The position numbers were made by a program, and so were the translations under genes. A stretch of 64,000 nucleotides of DNA from Aldrovandia affinis (lineage: Eukaryota; Chordata; Actinopteri; Notacanthiformes; Halosauridae), in the NCBI GenBank assembly GCA_029706075.1, contig JAINUG010000085.1, forward strand, positions 2,505,392 through 2,569,391, in the 5' to 3' direction. Within the stretch, counting starts at the first letter, position 1. Each line of letters starts with the position of its first letter. Below, one piece after another: positions 61,672 to 64,000 of this stretch. The notes beneath the pieces are model-generated. The model was not told the origin of the DNA, ran no database searches, and saw nothing but the letters and a program-made list of their open reading frames with translations.

Positions 61672-63726
61672 AGGCCCAGGCCTGTAGTTCATCACCGCCC
61701 CCTACTCCTCCTCCTGCCCTGCAGCTTTTGTGCTCGTACAGAAGAGGGGCAGGACTCGCCTAGACGTCTGACATCTATGTAAAACCAGACAGCGCCGCAT
61801 GGGAGAGGACAGACAGAGAGTGAGCGCTGCCAGGCAACAGGGAATAGATGGGGGGGAAGAGACATGGGGGGGCGACTAACCTAAAACACCAAAGGCCCCG
61901 GCAACGCCAGAAAAGTAAGCGTCTGATCAATTATCTACGGTTATAAGCCTTTGTCCTCCCGGTGTACCGTGGCCTGTAGTGCTGCTTCCTCGGCCACTTC
62001 AGTACAAAAGCCCCTCCTTAGTGCAGACTCGCAGTCACCGGCTGTGGAATGCTGGCGGTGTCACATGCCTGAGGTCTCAGAGCTCTTACCTGGGACCTAC
62101 TGTCCGACTTGGGGGGCTGAAGGTGCCTTCCTCTCCCGGTGCACTCGGCATCATCCTCCTCCTCCTCAGTGAGCTCCCTCATACCCCTTGGGCTAGGGGG
62201 GTGGTTCTGCCCCCTCTTCTCACTTACAATCCTCTTGCCCTGCAGTCAAGGAAGCATGCCTTCGATCTATAAGGCCCTAGGACGTGGAAAGTCTCTTCAT
62301 AAGAACATAAGAGTATAAGAATGCATCACGACGAGAACGGGCCGTTCGGCCCATCTAGGCTCGTCACGTCTTAATCTAAAGAGTATCTAGTACTGCATCT
62401 AGCCTAGACTTGAATAGCCTGAGTGTTTCTGCCTCTATTACCTGTCTACTACCTATCTTCAGAACCTGTCGGGCATTTCTGAATAGTTTACTGGTCAATG
62501 TGAGTAAACTCTCAGTGAACTACTACTAACGCAAAGCACGTCACTCATCAATCAACAGGGTTACATGCCAACATATCTGATAATACAATAAAGGGAAGTA
62601 GAATTATCAAGCACTTTTCTGCTTCAGAGCCTGTAAACCCATGACCTCTGGCAGAGTTTGGACTGGCATCTTTAAAAAACACTCTTACCCCAGATAGCTC
62701 TTCTTACAGTAATAAGAGGATAATCTGTGAAGTCAATTCCTCTCTGGTGAGGGTAAAGCTTGCCTTTGTGTTGCCGCCCATGGTGACTAGCAGCTGTCTC
62801 CTCTTTCCCCGGGCCACGCCGAACGGGTTCATATCCGACTCCGGTGACTCCTGGACCCCCCTGGGGTTATCCACCTCCCCACTCCCGGGTTTCTTTGTCA
62901 CAACGCGGGTCTCCTGCTCCAACAGGCATGAAGAGGTCAGTATTCTTTTTTTTTTTACATTTATAATTTTATTTGTCCAATTTTACCCCGTTTTTCTCCC
63001 AATTTGGTAGCCAATTACCCGCTGTGCTTAGTTCAATCCCCCTTCCCTCATAGTTCGCTGCTGTAGTCCTGTGACCGGCAGTGACAAGGGCGAAGCGCTG
63101 CCTCCTCCGAGACAACACTCGTCGTGCCGTTGACTGTAATTCCTGTGCGCAGGAACTGTGTGTGTCGGCTTCCCTCCCCCTCCCTGGGGCGGACAGCCAA
63201 TTGCCACCCCGATGGCACTCCCGACCAGAGCCGACTCTGGCGCGACAGGGGAATCGAACCCCAGTCGCCGTGGCCAGCGTCAGACGTTAAAACCACTAGA
63301 CCACGCGGGAGGCCAAGAGGTCAGTATTCATTACTGGTACAGATTGGCCAGTCTTTAATCCAACACACATCTTATCATGCTCTGGATGGAGGCATAGATC
63401 ACAAGCTATTTCCAGCCCCCGGCTAAGAACGATGTGTAGAGAAGTGATCTCAGTGCTGCTGTCAGTAACCCAACATTAAGCCTAACCAGATAAGTATGAC
63501 ATGAATCATGTAGCTGATGGGTGATAAAGTGAGGTAATTTCTGTGCATACGGTGGCCATTTCCTCTCTTTTTCAGGGGAGTTGAGAGAACATCTCCCCCT
63601 AGTGGTGGGAGGGAGACATACGCTGGTGGACTTGTTGATGGTGATTGTCAGATCCTCTGCTTTGCCCTTGCGGCTTTGCAGGGCCATGCCTTCCTCTTCC
63701 GCCCGCTTTTTGTCTTCTTCCACTTC
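43358..63726 (-). CDS. ccdc9b: Coiled-coil domain-containing 9B (5' end beyond window)
   Basis: Twelve coding exons, 588 residues to the stop; the first exon(s) lie past 64,000. Family features in order: [32 protein letters not shown] with GKR-VSE, the CCDC9 hallmark [20 protein letters not shown] and following ARHK-AKGQWRR-WD-DK, the Arg-rich [10 protein letters not shown] stretch, W-DAKDEDEQ, then a long acidic, disordered tail with a KKVRFSEE motif. Exons join in consistent phase (1,767 bases, 589 codons). Assigned to CCDC9B rather than CCDC9 by its position next to inafm2 and plcb2. Function is poorly known; CCDC9-family proteins associate with RNA and exon-junction complexes, which the Arg/Gly-rich parts would fit. 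Confidence 0.88.
43794..43873 (-). CDS. ccdc9b: ccdc9b penultimate coding exon
   Basis: Encodes [20 protein letters not shown] and YQTSNDK. Acceptor CTCAG, donor GTGAGG, phase 0. Confidence 0.88.
43973..44738 (-). CDS. ccdc9b: ccdc9b large acidic-tail exon
   Basis: 766 bp coding [20 protein letters not shown] and a long Glu/Asp/Pro/Ser/Thr-rich disordered tail. About residue 400 of the partial protein is [10 protein letters not shown], which fits an RVxF PP1-docking motif. GC content is higher than in neighbouring introns. Donor GTATTT, phase 1. Confidence 0.92.
45040..45067 (-). CDS. ccdc9b: ccdc9b 28-bp micro-exon
   Basis: Encodes WDAKDEDEQ after a split Arg codon (CCDC9: RWETKE). Donor GTCAGT, phase 0. 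Confidence 0.8.
45315..45490. mobile_element. Hairpin MITE in ccdc9b intron
   Basis: An almost complete palindrome: GTTCCCAGCCCTC...CCCCCAGCCAGTCCA...CACCTGATTCAACTA on the left is mirrored by TAGTTGAATCAGGTG...TGGACTGGCTGGGGG...GGTTGGGAAC on the right. No coding capacity. A compact non-autonomous DNA transposon type common in fish. Confidence 0.8.
47324..47544 (+). mobile_element. tRNA-derived SINE, full length, TGTAATG tail
   Basis: Head AGTGTAATGGTTAGGG and GGTTCGATTCCC, then stem-loop CGCTCTGGATAAGAGCG and a TGTAATGTAATGTAATGTAA tail. 132 bp from a ccdc9b exon, antisense to it. Confidence 0.93.
47676..47772 (-). CDS. ccdc9b: ccdc9b exon
   Basis: Encodes [20 protein letters not shown] and [11 protein letters not shown]. 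Acceptor GCCAG, donor GTGAGC, phase 2. Confidence 0.85.
48385..48860 (+). pseudogene. Tc1/mariner-like transposase relic (ccdc9b intron)
   Basis: Recognisable in pieces: [12 protein letters not shown], then [20 protein letters not shown] (catalytic Asp), [17 protein letters not shown] (catalytic Glu context) and [14 protein letters not shown]. Frameshifts and stops (for example TGA after DILE) break it. No terminal repeats found; a different family from the 41.9-kb copy. Confidence 0.88.
49639..49689 (-). CDS. ccdc9b: ccdc9b small exon
   Basis: Encodes [16 protein letters not shown]. Phase-consistent on both sides; acceptor CTCAG, donor GTAAAT. Confidence 0.82.
51006..51055 (-). CDS. ccdc9b: ccdc9b small exon
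   Basis: Encodes [16 protein letters not shown] after completing Met; CCDC9 has MF at the same place. Acceptor CACAG, donor GTGAGG, phase 1. Confidence 0.82.
53822..53968 (+). mobile_element. Short tRNA-derived SINE, second family
   Basis: Head GTTAGAGCATGGCATTGGCA with B box GGGTTCGATTCCCAC, short body, and tail GTTGCTTTGGATAAAAGCGT CTGCTAAATG. Lacks the TTGAGCAAGGTA body of the other SINEs but shares their 3' stem-loop. Confidence 0.87.
54097..54281 (-). CDS. ccdc9b: ccdc9b exon with the CCDC9 hallmark helix
   Basis: Encodes [40 protein letters not shown] and [17 protein letters not shown]; closely matches CCDC9 SEYLRWKQEREKIDQERLQRH...GQWRREWDAEK. Donor GTAAGC, phase 2. Confidence 0.95.
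54370..54591 (-). mobile_element. tRNA-derived SINE, full length (reverse)
   Basis: Begins ATTACATTACATTACAGGCA, then the stem-loop complement, TACCTTGCTCAAGGGTACAA, and the boxes near 54,525-54,585. It is 88 bp upstream of the ccdc9b hallmark exon and in the same sense as the gene. Confidence 0.93.
54592..58762. other. Rest of a long ccdc9b intron
   Basis: No exon recognised. Contains a complex (GT)n block at 55,393-55,581, a (GA)n stretch near 56,660-56,730 and a poly-G run near 57,010. Several 100-230-codon frames exist at 56.0-57.2 kb on both strands, but they look like chance in GC-rich DNA. Confidence 0.55.
55393..55581. repeat. Complex (GT)n microsatellite
   Basis: GT runs interrupted by GAGTGTATCTG and similar units that themselves recur at roughly 40-bp spacing. 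Confidence 0.9.
58763..58840 (-). CDS. ccdc9b: ccdc9b exon (less conserved)
   Basis: Encodes [20 protein letters not shown] and CDPYYQ. 26 codons, phase 0 at both ends, good donor GTAAGA, acceptor GAAG. I do not recall a counterpart in mammals, so identity rests on splice sites and phase. Confidence 0.7.
60100..61090. promoter_or_regulatory. GC- and CpG-rich island inside ccdc9b
   Basis: About 1 kb rich in CpG compared with AT-rich surroundings, without splice-supported coding exons. Could be an internal promoter or enhancer. A 314-codon plus-strand frame runs through it (60,158-61,102) but has no recognised domain. Confidence 0.4.
61631..61668. repeat. (CA)n microsatellite
   Basis: CA run in a ccdc9b intron, flanked by GC-rich DNA. 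Confidence 0.9.
62090..62239 (-). CDS. ccdc9b: ccdc9b exon
   Basis: Encodes [38 protein letters not shown] and PPKSDSRSQ. Acceptor TGCAG, donor GTAAGA, 50 codons in phase 0. Confidence 0.85.
62297..62520. mobile_element. Retroposon fragment with GGGCCGTTCGGCCC hairpin
   Basis: Starts AAGAACATAAGAGTATAAGA and contains ACGAGAACGGGCCGTTCGGC CCATCTAGGCTCGTC. I recall the CATTCGGCCCATC type as widespread in fish repeats, probably LINE/SINE derived. Edges are approximate. Confidence 0.5.
62764..62913 (-). CDS. ccdc9b: ccdc9b exon with GC donor
   Basis: Encodes [20 protein letters not shown] and [19 protein letters not shown]. After AAG the intron begins GCAAGC (62758-62763), a GC-AG intron; the frame joins cleanly to GKRIVSEK of the next exon. 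A SINE sits just upstream of the acceptor. Confidence 0.85.
62946..63314 (-). mobile_element. Complete tRNA-derived SINE with 15-bp target duplication
   Basis: Reads on the minus strand: tRNA head with A box GGTCTAGTGGTT and B box GGGTTCGATTCC (about 63,250-63,300), a conserved body, and an A-rich 3' end. Exact 15-bp target-site duplication AAGAGGTCAGTATTC at 62931-62945 and 63315-63329. The head resembles tRNA-Glu/Asp. Confidence 0.93.
63622..63726 (-). CDS. ccdc9b: ccdc9b exon (first in window)
   Basis: Encodes [35 protein letters not shown]; similar to CCDC9 EIEEDRKKAELEG...RKGR. Phase 0 at both ends, acceptor CACAG, donor GTATGT. Confidence 0.88.
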
Positions 63727-64000
63727 CTGTGAAGAGCAGATCAGTCCACAGGTCAAGCTCAGGACAGGAATTTGACATTCTATTCAGTCCATAGAATAAA
63801 GACCTGTACACCAGCCTGTGACCTGTGACATCACCGCTGCATGGTGCATGGTACACTGAGACAGATCATTTACGCGTTTTTAACCATCAGGGCATCATAA
63901 AAGGGCAATAATACAATACAGTACCTAACTATCTATAAACCAGAACTTTTCATCATCTATAAAAGGGTGTAATACAATGTTACCTATAAGTGAATATATT
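63727..64000. other. ccdc9b: ccdc9b intron running off the window
   Basis: No exon, repeat or RNA gene recognised; the next ccdc9b exon upstream must lie beyond 64,000. Confidence 0.6.

Overview
The window is nuclear DNA from a ray-finned fish. It holds three protein-coding genes in the order plcb2 (minus), inafm2 (plus), ccdc9b (minus). As I recall, the same order and orientation is found around human PLCB2-INAFM2-CCDC9B, so the block appears to be ancestral vertebrate synteny. Short exons in long introns, CA/GT microsatellites, tRNA-derived SINEs and Tc1 relics all fit a teleost. Several SINEs end in an L2/UnaL2-like stem-loop (CGCTCT-GGATA-AGAGCG) followed by TGTAATG-type repeats. That type was first described in eels, which hints at an elopomorph but does not prove it.

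Region 1 (about 1,280-23,344, minus): plcb2, a phosphoinositide phospholipase C beta. I placed 31 coding exons from the start codon to the stop by protein similarity and splice sites. All junction phases agree, and the exon sum is 4,055 bases, one short of a multiple of three. The single missing base falls in exon 25, a large exon built of a 36-bp (12-residue) tandem repeat between the C2 domain and the C-terminal coiled coil. A second coding minisatellite (Asn/Gln/Thr-rich) lies in the X-Y linker. The predicted C-terminal region is short and has no PDZ-ligand ending.

Region 2 (23,345-30,061): the interval between the divergent plcb2 and inafm2 genes. It holds a roughly 430-bp sequence present twice in direct orientation, each copy with a perfect CRE palindrome, plus AT-rich repeats and a possible non-coding first exon for plcb2.

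Region 3 (30,062-30,931, plus): inafm2, a single-exon gene for a small single-pass membrane protein with the InaF motif.

Region 4 (30,932-43,357): a gene-poor interval plus the probable ccdc9b 3' UTR, carrying a SINE, a LINE reverse-transcriptase scrap and an internally deleted Tc1 element.

Region 5 (43,358 to beyond 64,000, minus): ccdc9b, with 12 coding exons found. The 5' end, including the start codon, lies outside the window. Its introns carry SINEs, another transposase relic, a hairpin MITE and a GC-rich island near 60.1-61.1 kb.

plcb2 and inafm2 would both act at membranes: plcb2 hydrolyses PIP2 downstream of G proteins, and InaF proteins are linked through Drosophila inaF to TRP-channel function in the PLC-beta phototransduction pathway. 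A functional link here is only an inference. I found no prokaryote-type system, CRISPR array or functional RNA gene.
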